From Acinetobacter sp. WCHA55 (GTDB lineage Bacteria; Pseudomonadota; Gammaproteobacteria; Pseudomonadales; Moraxellaceae): DNA of 64,000 bases. Made by a program: the position numbers and the translations under genes. Under the pieces are notes generated by a model. The model did not search any database and was not told the origin of the DNA. It saw nothing but the letters and a program-made list of their open reading frames with translations. The stretch lies in the NCBI RefSeq assembly GCF_002165305.2, contig NZ_CP032286.1, forward strand, positions 2,852,001 to 2,916,000. Reading direction: 5' to 3'. Shown here piece after piece: positions 26,413 through 35,557 of this stretch (the stretch's first letter is position 1; every line of letters begins with the position of its first letter).

Positions 26413-26580
26413 GGTTGACAGACTGGGCATATAGAACCAGCACGCGCGAACGCGTCCCCCTCCCGTTCTACCGCAAAGGGGGACGAGAAGGTTTCGCACA
26501 AGACTTATACTCAGGAAGAATATAAGTACCTGATACGCTATACGCTTGGTCTGTCAAAACCAACTGACAATGTAGGTCAG
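26413..26580. repeat. Nested inverted repeats: possible structured RNA or replication/transfer origin
   Basis: An outer pair GACAGAC (26417-26423) and GTCTGTC (26549-26555), with GGTT/AACC outside it, encloses three inner hairpins. They are ACGCG-CGAA-CGCGT (26442-26455), GTCCCCC/GGGGGAC (26454-26484) and ACTTATA/TATAAGT (26503-26527). A further hairpin CTGAC/GTCAG (26564-26580) follows. The first two inner hairpins share two bases, so they may be alternatives. The region is G+C richer than its surroundings and contains no open frame with a start. It lies in a 717-base gap (26158-26874) without another gene. Confidence 0.55.
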
Positions 26581-26874
26581 CATGCTAAGAATAATGGTGA
26601 GGTGGGTTTAAGTCAATTCGGACACATGAAAATTGCTTGTTTTGTATTTCTATATATTTATTGGTTACTTACAAGACAATGTAACTCAATTTTTAAAATT
26701 TAATTCTACTACAACTCATATAAGGTGGTAACAATCACTGAGGATACCCATAGGAGTATAAATCCCCTCCTGACTCAGCTCCTTTAAAGGCTCATAATTT
26801 ATAGATAAGCATTGGAAATTATGATTCCTTTTCATATAATTAACTAAATTAATATAATTTTTATAAGAGATTGC

Positions 26875-27249
26875 ATGATTGTCTGGTTACGCTTTTTAAT
26901 TATTCCTACGTTGTTTAATTTAACATTCGTAGGAGCATCCAATTTTGCAATGCAATATAATAACTTATTGGGTATTAGCATTTTACTTATATTCCTATGG
27001 CTAGTTGGTTTCACCGCATACTTCTTTTCTCCCTATAGATCATTATTTTTTGCTTTAACGTTAATTGGGCTTTTGGTCGGAAAAAATATTTTTAAAATAC
27101 TGACATCCAACGCCTTTCAAGAAGATCTTATTCATCCTGCATTTTTGATTGCATTTGTTTTTTTTGCGCCCTATTTAGGTTTATGGAAAGCTTGGAGAAA
27201 TAAATATCATTTAGACAACTTCATACGTAAAAATGAAATAACAAATTAG
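26875..27249 (+). CDS. Small membrane protein of unknown function
   Basis: A 124-residue protein with four hydrophobic segments (for example FLIIPTLFNLTFVGASNFAM, GISILLIFLWLVGFTAYFF and AFLIAFVFFAPYLGLW) and a positively charged C-terminal tail, so it is likely an inner-membrane protein. AGAG lies six bases before the ATG. It is 41 bases upstream of the 560-residue gene on the same strand and probably co-transcribed. I recognise no family. The pair is a plus-strand island within mostly minus-strand cargo. Confidence 0.62.
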   Translation: MIVWLRFLIIPTLFNLTFVGASNFAMQYNNLLGISILLIFLWLVGFTAYFFSPYRSLFFALTLIGLLVGKNIFKILTSNAFQEDLIHPAFLIAFVFFAPYLGLWKAWRNKYHLDNFIRKNEITN

Positions 27250-27290
27250 TAATTCAATACTTATCAACTTTGAACTAGGGTAATTTATTT

Positions 27291-28973
27291 ATGAATCTTG
27301 AAAACTTTTTAAAAAATTCGGTATTGCCTGAAATGCAGGTAACCTCTCTATACTTTAAACCCAACATTCCACAAGACAAACTGGTTAATGCGATTAAAGA
27401 ATATGCACCCAACATTGGAATGAGCACTGTAATAGCACTTATTGATGAAACATTTTGGGGCAGTGGCAAAGAAGGAATGATCATCACAGACGAAGATATT
27501 ATTCTAAGTAAAAAACTAGGTGGTCGGATTATTCCTCTTAGCTCAGTAAATCAAATTCATATTAAAGATAAGAACCTGATTATAAATGATATACCACTTA
27601 CTAAATTTAACAATCCAGAAGTTCTACCCCTCACCGCATTTGGCTCAAAACTAAATGAGTTCATCACAGCCACAAAGAATACTACCAATAAATTAAAAAA
27701 AAATGCTCTTGATGTTTCTACAACAAGTCAACTTAGCATCTTCCTAACACGCCTTACTGAACCACTTTATTTTGAATCAACTCCTATTGACCGTCGAAAA
27801 CCTGGAGCTACTACTATTGGTTATGTTCTTGCTGCCAACATAAATGAAGAGCAACTTAAATTTATACGATTTAAAGGAAATTTTGCATCTAATGAAGAAC
27901 TACTTTGTGCGTCATGGTTAGACTCCCACGATAATAAGGATAGTTTTTTCTGTGTAACCAATTGTGGAGTTCACTCAGTACTATCAGGTCAACCAGCAAC
28001 TTTTTTGTCTCACGATGATTTACGAAGCTTAAGTGCCCTTGAAGAATATAAAGAAAGTAGATATGTAGGTATTCGTTTATCCAATAATGATGGAATTATC
28101 GTCTCAATACAAAATACATTTATTCGCCCATATGCGTTTGAGTTATTTTCTGGTCTGATAAGCATTCTAAATGGTCATGAACCGACAAGTCGCATTATCT
28201 ATGAAAATTTAAGTCAGAAAGAAACCAACATAATATCTTTACAGCACGACTCTTTTTCTTCTGTTGATAATAGAGAAAATATATCCAAGTTTACAAATAG
28301 CATAGAACAACAGAATTTTGATCGACATAGGAACTCGTCTATCCCACTACGCCACCATAGTAACGATCATCTCTTTGATTTTATCATTCAAATTAATTCA
28401 GTAGATAATGTCGGTGACTTCATAGGATCACTTTTATCAGACTCCAATAATCCAAATTCAAAAATAAAGAAAAAATTCCAAAGTTATATTGCACGGACAA
28501 CAACATCTTTCAGAAAAGAAATTGTTGAAAAAGAAGGTTTTTTTCAATTTAAGAATGATATAGCCACAATGGAAGTAAGCGGCGCAGTTATGGCTTTCGT
28601 ATTCATCCAAATGCTAGAACGCGGATTGAATGAAGATATTGCTAAAAACATTCTATTTGAAGGAATAAGGGCTACATTTAACATTAAGTCAAGTGCTCAA
28701 AGAGATCCTACCAGCGCAGCATTGATAAGAATTATTGATTCTTATTTATCTGATGATAGTACTAATGAGATATTCCTTAATATCATTTTGCGGCTCATAG
28801 GCAGCAATCTTAATGGTAGCTTGCTTCCAAATTATAATGAAGTCTTGGAGAAGCATTTCAACTTTTTAGATGAATTCATTCCAACAATGGATCCTGGTTT
28901 TACAAACTTCGTGAATAAAATGATAAATGAGTCTAATTTTCTAATTGATGATATTTTAGACACTAGATGGTAG
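27291..28973 (+). CDS. Unknown 560-residue protein with probable tandem PH-like domains
   Basis: No family recognised. Residues about 45-125 (WGSGKEGMIITDEDIILSKK, then LGGRIIPLSSVNQIHIKDKN) have the strand pattern of bacterial PH-like domains. A second block at about 200-305 (WLDSHDNKDSFFCVTNCGVH and EEYKESRYVGIRLSNNDGII) looks similar, which suggests tandem PH-like modules. The C-terminal third is helical (TTSFRKEIVEKEGFFQFKND, ERGLNEDIAKNILFEGIRAT). AGGGTAA precedes the ATG at proper distance. It follows a small membrane protein gene and ends before a strong hairpin, so the two form a unit. The role is unknown; defence cargo is a guess from location. Confidence 0.6.
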   Translation: MNLENFLKNSVLPEMQVTSLYFKPNIPQDKLVNAIKEYAPNIGMSTVIALIDETFWGSGKEGMIITDEDIILSKKLGGRIIPLSSVNQIHIKDKNLIINDIPLTKFNNPEVLPLTAFGSKLNEFITATKNTTNKLKKNALDVSTTSQLSIFLTRLTEPLYFESTPIDRRKPGATTIGYVLAANINEEQLKFIRFKGNFASNEELLCASWLDSHDNKDSFFCVTNCGVHSVLSGQPATFLSHDDLRSLSALEEYKESRYVGIRLSNNDGIIVSIQNTFIRPYAFELFSGLISILNGHEPTSRIIYENLSQKETNIISLQHDSFSSVDNRENISKFTNSIEQQNFDRHRNSSIPLRHHSNDHLFDFIIQINSVDNVGDFIGSLLSDSNNPNSKIKKKFQSYIARTTTSFRKEIVEKEGFFQFKNDIATMEVSGAVMAFVFIQMLERGLNEDIAKNILFEGIRATFNIKSSAQRDPTSAALIRIIDSYLSDDSTNEIFLNIILRLIGSNLNGSLLPNYNEVLEKHFNFLDEFIPTMDPGFTNFVNKMINESNFLIDDILDTRW

Positions 28974-29009
28974 TCATATATTTCATATAACTATCAAAAC
29001 TTTTTATGA

Positions 29010-29036
29010 AGAGTCTGTAAATAATTTACAGACTCT
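29010..29036 (+). terminator. Hairpin after the 560-residue gene
   Basis: AGAGTCTGTAAAT and ATTTACAGACTCT form a near-perfect palindrome 37 bases after the stop. No long T-run follows, so it may be a weak terminator or an RNA-stabilising hairpin. Confidence 0.55.
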
Positions 29037-29139
29037 CTGTTATCTCCTCTAAGGATATAAGGCACGAATACCTCATATCTTTAATCATCAAATCGGCTTT
29101 TTTAACTAATAATGTATAAGTCAAGAATTTTAACTTGAG

Positions 29140-30090
29140 TTACTTCTTGATCCCTCTACGCTTACTATTCTCAAACTGCCCTTTCCCAAAAGTTTGCATG
29201 TTCCTAAAGCATTTTACTCTGAGACGCTGTTCGTCCTTAGCGGGATCTGTCAGATATTCAACTACAGTAACCACTCTTTCCCAGTCATCTTCGTTGTTTC
29301 TCGATACCATCCCGATACCGATATCACAGCCTGCCATGCGTAGCTTATTAATGTAGTCCTTGCTATGAAGGTTAAAATAGCTACCATACCCTTGAGTAAT
29401 CTGTTGCCATTTCTCCCCGACACGCTGCGCATAATAAGATCCATTCTGTACTTTGGTTCCATCATACATAAGTAATAGGTGTACGTGATAACCCCGTTCC
29501 CTCCCTTGTTCAATTGCCCATGAATATCCATGAAGATTGCTAAAGAAGGTATCTTGGTTGGAAAGGCGATTACGCATGACTTCAAAATGACGATAGAATT
29601 GCTCTACCGTGATTTGCTCTTTTGAATCGTTTAAATATCCCAAGTCAACACGAACTATAAGCACCTTCGTATGGTGATTGAATATTTGTTCAACATATTC
29701 CTTCAAGCTATCTGTATTGTCCTTTTCTTGTAGCCTAAACTGATGTAGGTCTCGTTCAATTTCCCCTTTCAACATCTTGAGCATCTTTTCATAAAATGCC
29801 AATTGTTCATCATTGAATTCTAAAACAAAATCATAACTATCAATTTGTATTACAAGTGGATCAAAACGGATTTGGTCAATATCCGATTTCAATATTACGA
29901 AGGCTGAGATATAGTCATTGTAACAGTAATCTATATCGTAAATGGTATCAAATAATTCAAGTAACTCTTTAAACTCTGGTTTTTGAGCGTGATTGAAACC
30001 AGCCAGATGAATGTTAATAACAAAGTTTTCAACTGCAAATAAGATCTCAGTTTCAGAGTAAGATTTGCTATTCAGATTAGTGATTGTCAT
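29140..30090 (-). CDS. Inovirus Gp2 / YagK-YfjJ family replication-type protein
   Basis: A 316-residue protein. VLIVRVDLGYLND and QFYRHFEVMRNRL precede LHGYSWAIEQGRERGYHVHL and LLMYDG. The H-V-H lies on a strand like the H-U-H motif of rolling-circle Rep proteins. The C-terminal half (RVGEKWQQITQGYGSYFNLH, then TVVEYLTDPAKDEQRLRVK) follows the YagK/YfjJ C-terminal domain found in inovirus Gp2 and in satellite prophages CP4-6 and CP4-57. It probably starts replication of the excised element or acts on its DNA. Downstream on the same strand no partner gene is seen; the 783-residue gene lies upstream. Confidence 0.78.
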   Translation of the reverse strand: MTITNLNSKSYSETEILFAVENFVINIHLAGFNHAQKPEFKELLELFDTIYDIDYCYNDYISAFVILKSDIDQIRFDPLVIQIDSYDFVLEFNDEQLAFYEKMLKMLKGEIERDLHQFRLQEKDNTDSLKEYVEQIFNHHTKVLIVRVDLGYLNDSKEQITVEQFYRHFEVMRNRLSNQDTFFSNLHGYSWAIEQGRERGYHVHLLLMYDGTKVQNGSYYAQRVGEKWQQITQGYGSYFNLHSKDYINKLRMAGCDIGIGMVSRNNEDDWERVVTVVEYLTDPAKDEQRLRVKCFRNMQTFGKGQFENSKRRGIKK

Positions 30091-30488
30091 GGTTAGTCCT
30101 CTAAAGTGTTTATAACCATGTCATGAGTCATTTCAGTATTTTTTTAAGAGGCTTGGAATCTTTCCTGAGTACTCTCATACCATCCTGTACAGAATGATCT
30201 GTAAAAGGCATATGAGAAGTAACATCATGAAAGAAGGTAGCAGTATTTAATTGAATTCTTTTATAGTCAATATCTTATGGATCAATAGACGAGGATGTAT
30301 TAATAATATAAGAGACCAACTAAGCAGGCTGTACAACACAGTAAGAATTGCCGATGAATCCTGCTTAATGGTATAACAATAGCCTGTAAATACTAGAAAT
30401 ATGTCATAAATCGACCAAGCTAAAGTCACCCCTTGCTAAAACCAATTTTTCTTTAAGAAAAGTGTAAGAATGGTTCAATACCATAAGC
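30091..30488. other. Spacer between the 783-residue and Gp2-like genes
   Basis: About 400 bases. A minus-strand frame at 30247-30429 would make a 60-residue protein with two hydrophobic segments. It starts with GTG placed directly after AAGGG, too close for good initiation. I leave it as unproven. Nothing else is seen. Confidence 0.4.
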
Positions 30489-32840
30489 CTAGGATAGCTC
30501 TTGCTCTGCTTTAGGTTTATGCCCTAGTGTTAGCCTTTTTTCTTTAGGCACCCAACCTTGAATTGGGCTAAATAAACTCTTGTAACAAATATATGGCAAA
30601 TACTTGTCTTTAAAAGCTCCCCTAGTCACTTTGTCTATAGTCTCAATTTTTAAGGATTTTGACGAAAGTTCGATCACCCCATCCCAAATAACCTGGGGAT
30701 CTAGAAGGTAAGTAAACTCTGCTTTTATAAAAGCAAGAGAACCACCATGAGATAAATCCTCTGAATTTCGATAATTTTCATTACGCTGGTCAATAAACCT
30801 TTTCAAAAATGAATCCAAACTTTGATATATATCAATAGACTGTAACTCTGAGTCATAATTAAAAATCAAGGTTAGGTCTGCATACAACGTTTTGTCTTGC
30901 CCAACTACAAATCCTTTTTCATCCCAACGCAGTATATACCCTCTTAACCAACGTAAAGGTTGAGTTGAGCGCCCTACCCGAAGGAACTCTGTCAAAATTG
31001 CCGATTGCTCTTTTTTGCTAAAATTACCACCATGTAGACGACCAAACTTCAGATGCAATCGATAAACAAGTACATCCTTTTCTAAAAGGTATTCAGCATA
31101 TTTTGACAACTTTTCAAATGATTTATCTAATTCTTTAATCTGCTTGTTGTAAGTATTCACATTCAGACTTGCTTTAAAACCTCTTAATATCTCTTCATAC
31201 TTTTGAATTGTTTCAGAGCCTATTGTGTGATTACATAAATCCAATAACTCACCCGCCTTGGAATAAAAGAAGCTCCTAAAATCGATTACATTTTGTGATT
31301 CGAAAACAAGTATTTCTATTTGAGTAAAAGGATAATCCACACCTTTTAAGTGTTTGAAAAGACCAAACCAAATATGCCCTAAACGCGTCAGGCTATCGCT
31401 ATAAAATTTAGGAGAACGATTCTTATTAGAAGTGGCTGGCGTTATTACGATGTTGAATAGTTTTGCTGGAACCGTTTTCAACGTCTCACAAAAAAGCTCA
31501 ATCAAATAAAGTAAGCTACTGCGTGGAATCTTATTCTTGTGACTGATAGGAGGAGGTAAAACAGAACGTAAATCCATCAATGCAACTTTATCGAGATAAT
31601 TTTGAGCTATTTGAGGGAGGTGCTGGCAATCGTAGCTTTTATTGCACTTAGAAAGTGTTAAAAGCTCATCAAATGTGATCTGTTTTCTTATATCCTTTTG
31701 CAGTAATACCCCTTGAGGCATTAAAGACTGATTTGAGTGAGCCTTAAAAATATCATCGTTACTATTATAGCCGTCTATGTTCAGGCTTATGACTTGGTCT
31801 ACAGAAAAAAAATAGCTGTAAACCCAGTACCAACAATAAAAAAGTGAAAGCTCATTGCCCTTACCCTTTTTTATTAAACCCACGGCATTTTGATGATAAG
31901 TGCGGAGATGCTTATTCCAATTTCTTAGGGTGTAACTTTCAGCAGACAGACCAGCCTCCTGTTTCATTTTCTTATCTAATTGAGCAATAATCCCATCTTC
32001 TGAGAAATTCGAATGTTTACAATTAAACATCAATATACAATGCAAATTTAGACCAGCTTCCTGCATCGGCTCTAATTTTAATAAATAACTTTGTAAATTC
32101 CCAGTTTGAGCAATCAACTGGCGTACAGCATCAATTTTACCTTTTAGTACTTTGAATAAGCTGGTGTAACTGTCTGAACAATCATCGGAAGGTGCGTACA
32201 GATTAATGTCCAAACACATGATGAATACCTGCCCCAACCTATCCAATGTATTTTTAAAATACTGAAAATAATTTTCTTCTTCATCTGACAAGGCAAAGGT
32301 TTCTTTAATCGTTTCATCAGTTCTTATTTTTGGTTTTAAATTCTCAGATATTTCATAATAAACCTGTGCCAAGAACTCATAAGGAATTGAACTAAAATCC
32401 TGGGGGCTGCTCATACAAAATTTATTTTGTTGAAAAAACTGATTAAACCACCTGACAATATTTGTCTGATTTCCCCACCCACCTTGCACTTCTGGTTCCA
32501 TCAAATATTGTACAAATTTTCTAAATGCTGGTATCTCCAATCCATGCCATTCAGGCAATAATCCAGATGCATATTGCAAAGAACCAACATTTTTTAAGAA
32601 CTGTTCTTTACGACTAAAGTCCATTTTTTCAAATCTTCTTTTACTCATCACCTCATCATTCTTGATATTTAACAGCCACCAATCATAGAGCTGAATGACA
32701 TCAATTGATTCCCTAAAAATGAGAATATTCTGATCCACCCCCTCTTGCTTGGCTTCATCATAAGTCTTTCTATATCGAGCTCTAAGTAAATCATACATTT
32801 GTTCTTTTGAAATTTTAGATAAATTTGGAGTTATCCTCAT
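30489..32840 (-). CDS. Unknown 783-residue protein with two Rep-like core repeats
   Basis: Not recognised as a whole. Two segments resemble the core of the neighbouring Gp2-like protein. Residues about 204-275 have VFIMCLDINLY and end in AGLNLHCILMFN. Residues about 590-665 have VLVYRLHLKFG, then WLRGYILRWDEKG, and end in LYADLTLIFNYD. Each follows the Gp2 pattern strand-helix-GY-strand-(H)-V-H-L-L-L-M-Y-D, but the metal-binding His pair is incomplete in the first and absent in the second. The gene lies 400 bases upstream of the Gp2-like gene on the same strand. It may be an inactive Rep relative or a regulator of replication; this is an inference from visual alignment. Confidence 0.62.
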   Translation of the reverse strand: MRITPNLSKISKEQMYDLLRARYRKTYDEAKQEGVDQNILIFRESIDVIQLYDWWLLNIKNDEVMSKRRFEKMDFSRKEQFLKNVGSLQYASGLLPEWHGLEIPAFRKFVQYLMEPEVQGGWGNQTNIVRWFNQFFQQNKFCMSSPQDFSSIPYEFLAQVYYEISENLKPKIRTDETIKETFALSDEEENYFQYFKNTLDRLGQVFIMCLDINLYAPSDDCSDSYTSLFKVLKGKIDAVRQLIAQTGNLQSYLLKLEPMQEAGLNLHCILMFNCKHSNFSEDGIIAQLDKKMKQEAGLSAESYTLRNWNKHLRTYHQNAVGLIKKGKGNELSLFYCWYWVYSYFFSVDQVISLNIDGYNSNDDIFKAHSNQSLMPQGVLLQKDIRKQITFDELLTLSKCNKSYDCQHLPQIAQNYLDKVALMDLRSVLPPPISHKNKIPRSSLLYLIELFCETLKTVPAKLFNIVITPATSNKNRSPKFYSDSLTRLGHIWFGLFKHLKGVDYPFTQIEILVFESQNVIDFRSFFYSKAGELLDLCNHTIGSETIQKYEEILRGFKASLNVNTYNKQIKELDKSFEKLSKYAEYLLEKDVLVYRLHLKFGRLHGGNFSKKEQSAILTEFLRVGRSTQPLRWLRGYILRWDEKGFVVGQDKTLYADLTLIFNYDSELQSIDIYQSLDSFLKRFIDQRNENYRNSEDLSHGGSLAFIKAEFTYLLDPQVIWDGVIELSSKSLKIETIDKVTRGAFKDKYLPYICYKSLFSPIQGWVPKEKRLTLGHKPKAEQELS

Positions 32841-33217
32841 TAAAACCCTCTATATACAGTACTTATAAAATTTTAATTGAAATGTTATTCAGCACTTTTT
32901 ATCATAATAATCATATTTTAAAAATCAAAAATCAAACTATTTATAGCTATTATTCAAAAAATCAGAGAGGCCATTAGCCCCAAAAATCAAACACAACTGT
33001 TCAATTTTTAAATGTCGATTGAATTTTTTTAGGGCAAAAATCCTCTTAGCTCTGTTAGGTCAAAATAGGCTACTTTTGCTGGCAATACTTTCAAAAACAC
33101 AAGGTGAGCTCAGTGAACTTTATGCGGGGAAGTTAGAGTTGTAGAATCTGATAATGATCCAATAAAGACAGTGCAGTAATAAGCATCACTCCGCCCTAAT
33201 CTATATGGGGGATAATT
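32841..33217. other. Non-coding stretch upstream of the IS element
   Basis: A+T-rich DNA that should carry the promoter of the 783-residue gene. A plus-strand open stretch at about 33030-33144 reads LLALLGQNRLLLLAILSKTQ and GELSELYAGKLEL then stops, but has no start codon or ribosome-binding site. It may be the tail of a lost gene. No other feature is seen. Confidence 0.4.
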
Positions 33218-33225
33218 GGGTGTAA
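33218..33225 (+). repeat. Left 8-bp target duplication of the IS
   Basis: GGGTGTAA, repeated exactly at 34525-34532 on the other side of the insertion sequence. Confidence 0.9.
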
Positions 33226-34524
33226 GGTAGTGTTCAAAAAACTGTGTCATTTCCTTAAACTGTTAAAAACAGGAATGATGCACTATGGCAACTACATTTG
33301 ATTTTGAAACAGCCTTAAAACAACTCCAGTCAGGACAAGCACTGACTGGAGAAAATGGCATACTCACCCCTTTAATTAAACAGCTGACCGAAGCTGCTCT
33401 TGAAGCAGAAATCGAGAATTACATTGAAGCGAATCCGAAACAAGGTAATCGCCGCAATGGCTATACTCGCAAGACAGTAAAATCTACATCAGGTTCATTT
33501 GAGCTTGAAACCCCTAGAGATCGAAATGGTGAATTTGAGCCACAGTTAGTTAAAAAGAACCAGACCAAATTATCAGAAGAAATTGACAATAAAATCATAT
33601 CACTCTATGCACTTGGTATGAGCTATCGTGATATTCAAAAGCATGTTGCTGATATGTATGGATTGGAGATTTCAGATGGTGCTATCACCAATATTACAGA
33701 TAAGCTCCTCCCTCAGTTACAAGCATGGAAACAACGCCCACTCGATACAATTTATCCCTTTGTTTGGTTAGATGCCATACATTACAAAGTGAAGGATAAA
33801 GGTGTTTATGTGAGCAAAGCGATCTATACCATTTTAGCTTTAAATGTTGAAGGTAAGAAGGAACTACTCGGCTTGCATTTGTCGGAAAGCGAAGGGGCGA
33901 ACCATTGGCTTAGTGTACTGACAGACCTACAAAATCGTGGTGTTCAGGATATTCTGATTGCCTGTGTAGATGGACTAAAAGGTTTCCCCGAAGCCATAGC
34001 AGCGATTTACCCTCAAACAGAAATACAACTGTGTATCGTTCATCAAATCCGTAATTCTTTACGCTATGTTGCCAGTAAAGATCAGAAGGCATTTATGGCT
34101 GATTTAAAGCCAATTTACCGTGCTGATACCAAAGGGGCGGCAGAAGTAGCACTGGATGAGCTAGAAGAAAAATGGGGCGAAAAATATGGTGTGGTCATTC
34201 AGTCATGGCGTACCAAATGGCATCTACTATCCGCCTATTTCAAATACCCTAAAGCGATTAGGAAGCCGATTTACACCACCAATGCCGTTGAAGCCGTACA
34301 TCGTCAATTCCGCAAACTAACCAAAACCAAAGGAGCTTTCCCCAATGAGGATAGTCTGATGAAATTACTGTATATTGGTATTCAACAGGCATCAGAAAAA
34401 TGGACAATGCCTATTCAGGAATGGGGACAAACCATTACTCAATTATCCATTTACTTTGAAGGTCGATTAGATGATATAATTAAAATCTAGTCAAATTTAC
34501 TGACACAGAACTTTGAACGCCCTC
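33226..34524 (+). mobile_element. Complete IS256-family insertion sequence, 1299 bp
   Basis: Imperfect terminal inverted repeats of about 26 bases share GTTCAAA and CTGTGTCA. The left end starts GGTAGTGTTCAAA and the right end, reversed, starts GAGGGCGTTCAAA. The copy is flanked by a perfect 8-bp duplication GGGTGTAA, the size usual for IS256. It carries one intact transposase gene. The intact ends and duplication indicate a recent insertion. It landed between the 783-residue and 292-residue genes without breaking a recognisable gene. Confidence 0.92.
33285..34490 (+). CDS. IS256-family (Mutator-type) transposase
   Basis: A 401-residue transposase. Signatures: the N-terminal NGYTRKTVKSTSGSFELETP and RDRNGEFEPQLV, then IISLYALGMSYRDIQKHVAD. 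The DDE core begins with VWLDAIHYKVK, continues with ILIACVDGLKGFPEAIAAIY, QLCIVHQIRNSLRYVASKD, and reaches the final acidic region in TNAVEAVHRQFRKLTKTKGA. Length and motif order are normal and the frame is intact, so it is probably active. It occupies almost all of the IS. No regulator is present. Confidence 0.95.
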   Translation: MATTFDFETALKQLQSGQALTGENGILTPLIKQLTEAALEAEIENYIEANPKQGNRRNGYTRKTVKSTSGSFELETPRDRNGEFEPQLVKKNQTKLSEEIDNKIISLYALGMSYRDIQKHVADMYGLEISDGAITNITDKLLPQLQAWKQRPLDTIYPFVWLDAIHYKVKDKGVYVSKAIYTILALNVEGKKELLGLHLSESEGANHWLSVLTDLQNRGVQDILIACVDGLKGFPEAIAAIYPQTEIQLCIVHQIRNSLRYVASKDQKAFMADLKPIYRADTKGAAEVALDELEEKWGEKYGVVIQSWRTKWHLLSAYFKYPKAIRKPIYTTNAVEAVHRQFRKLTKTKGAFPNEDSLMKLLYIGIQQASEKWTMPIQEWGQTITQLSIYFEGRLDDIIKI

Positions 34525-34532
34525 GGGTGTAA
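34525..34532 (+). repeat. Right 8-bp target duplication of the IS
   Basis: GGGTGTAA, identical to 33218-33225. Confidence 0.9.
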
Positions 34533-34557
34533 CAGTAAAAATGTGATTCCCTCTTAT

Positions 34558-35436
34558 TTAACTTTCATTTTTTGGAATTATAATTTCTTTCAATAAATCG
34601 TGATTTTTTCTTAACTCGTGGATAATTGTTTCCTCCATGTAGTCAGTATTGTTATATGGCATATTGTAGCCAAAATGCTTTAATGCAACGGAGGGGTTTT
34701 TCGAATTTAGAATGCTTGTTAGATTTTCAATTTCTTCTTGTAATTCTTTTACTTGCCTAGCCTTTTTATCGGATAATACTTTACGACGCTTATACCCATC
34801 GCTTATGACCTCTCTCAACTCTTCTTCTTTTTCCTTAATTAAGACTTTCAACCAATCAACATCAAATTTTTCAAATTCTTTTATCAATGTCGGAATTATT
34901 GAAGTTACAGCCTGATTCAAGCTCTTCCACTTACACCCATTTAAAGCACATTGCTCACGTAAAACACTGTATAAAATTTCACGCCTAGGTAATAATTTTT
35001 TATCATAGCGCGCCCTAACTGCACGAATTGCACTCACTTTTCTTGCTAATCCAATGTTAGAACAATAATAGTAAGTCCCCATTGTATCTACATATGCCAT
35101 TAAAATTTCGGAGTACCGTTGTTTACAAGTTCTTGAAGATAAATTACTTCTTTCACTTTTTAGTAAATCGATTTTTATAAAAAAATCATATATTTGATTA
35201 GGCTTAAAACTAGGATCATTTGAAAACTGTGGAAGTACTGTCACTCTAAGTGGGTTCTTTAAGAAATCATTTTGTTGCATTCTCAGTATGATTTTATCTC
35301 TAGCTGCTGCATATGAAGGATGCGTAATATCAGCCTCAAAATCACAGTCATACCAATACTTAAATGTGAAAAGCATTTCTTGTTCTAAATCATTCAAATC
35401 AGAAATGATGTCTAAATTCACTATTTTAAATCCCAT
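34558..35436 (-). CDS. Hypothetical protein, 292 residues
   Basis: Soluble protein with no recognised family. The N-terminal part contains LNDLEQEMLFTFKYWYDCDF and SYAAARDKIILRMQQNDFLK. The middle has MAYVDTMGTYYYCSNIGLAR and RAVRARYDKKLLPRREILYS. Residues about 195-250 form a likely coiled coil (KEKEEELREVISDGYKRRKV, KQLQEEIENL-like heptads). It is on the minus strand, divergent from the PrtN-like gene, with 120 bases between them. A place in element maintenance or regulation is possible but unsupported. Confidence 0.6.
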   Translation of the reverse strand: MGFKIVNLDIISDLNDLEQEMLFTFKYWYDCDFEADITHPSYAAARDKIILRMQQNDFLKNPLRVTVLPQFSNDPSFKPNQIYDFFIKIDLLKSERSNLSSRTCKQRYSEILMAYVDTMGTYYYCSNIGLARKVSAIRAVRARYDKKLLPRREILYSVLREQCALNGCKWKSLNQAVTSIIPTLIKEFEKFDVDWLKVLIKEKEEELREVISDGYKRRKVLSDKKARQVKELQEEIENLTSILNSKNPSVALKHFGYNMPYNNTDYMEETIIHELRKNHDLLKEIIIPKNES

Positions 35437-35557
35437 TAAATAACAATATATTAAATAGCATGATACGCTAGTTATTTACTAATTACGCACCACTCTACTT
35501 TTTAAATTCCATTAAATTTACAGTGAGCACATCAACCGAAATGATAGGAATAAAATC

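Noticed and set aside
26411-26436. Sigma-70 promoter with TTGACA and TATAGA
   Set aside because: The two boxes are only nine bases apart, far too close for a working promoter.
26413-26580. CRISPR array or tRNA-like gene
   Set aside because: The repeats are inverted and all different, not regularly spaced direct repeats, and no tRNA acceptor/T-loop consensus is found.
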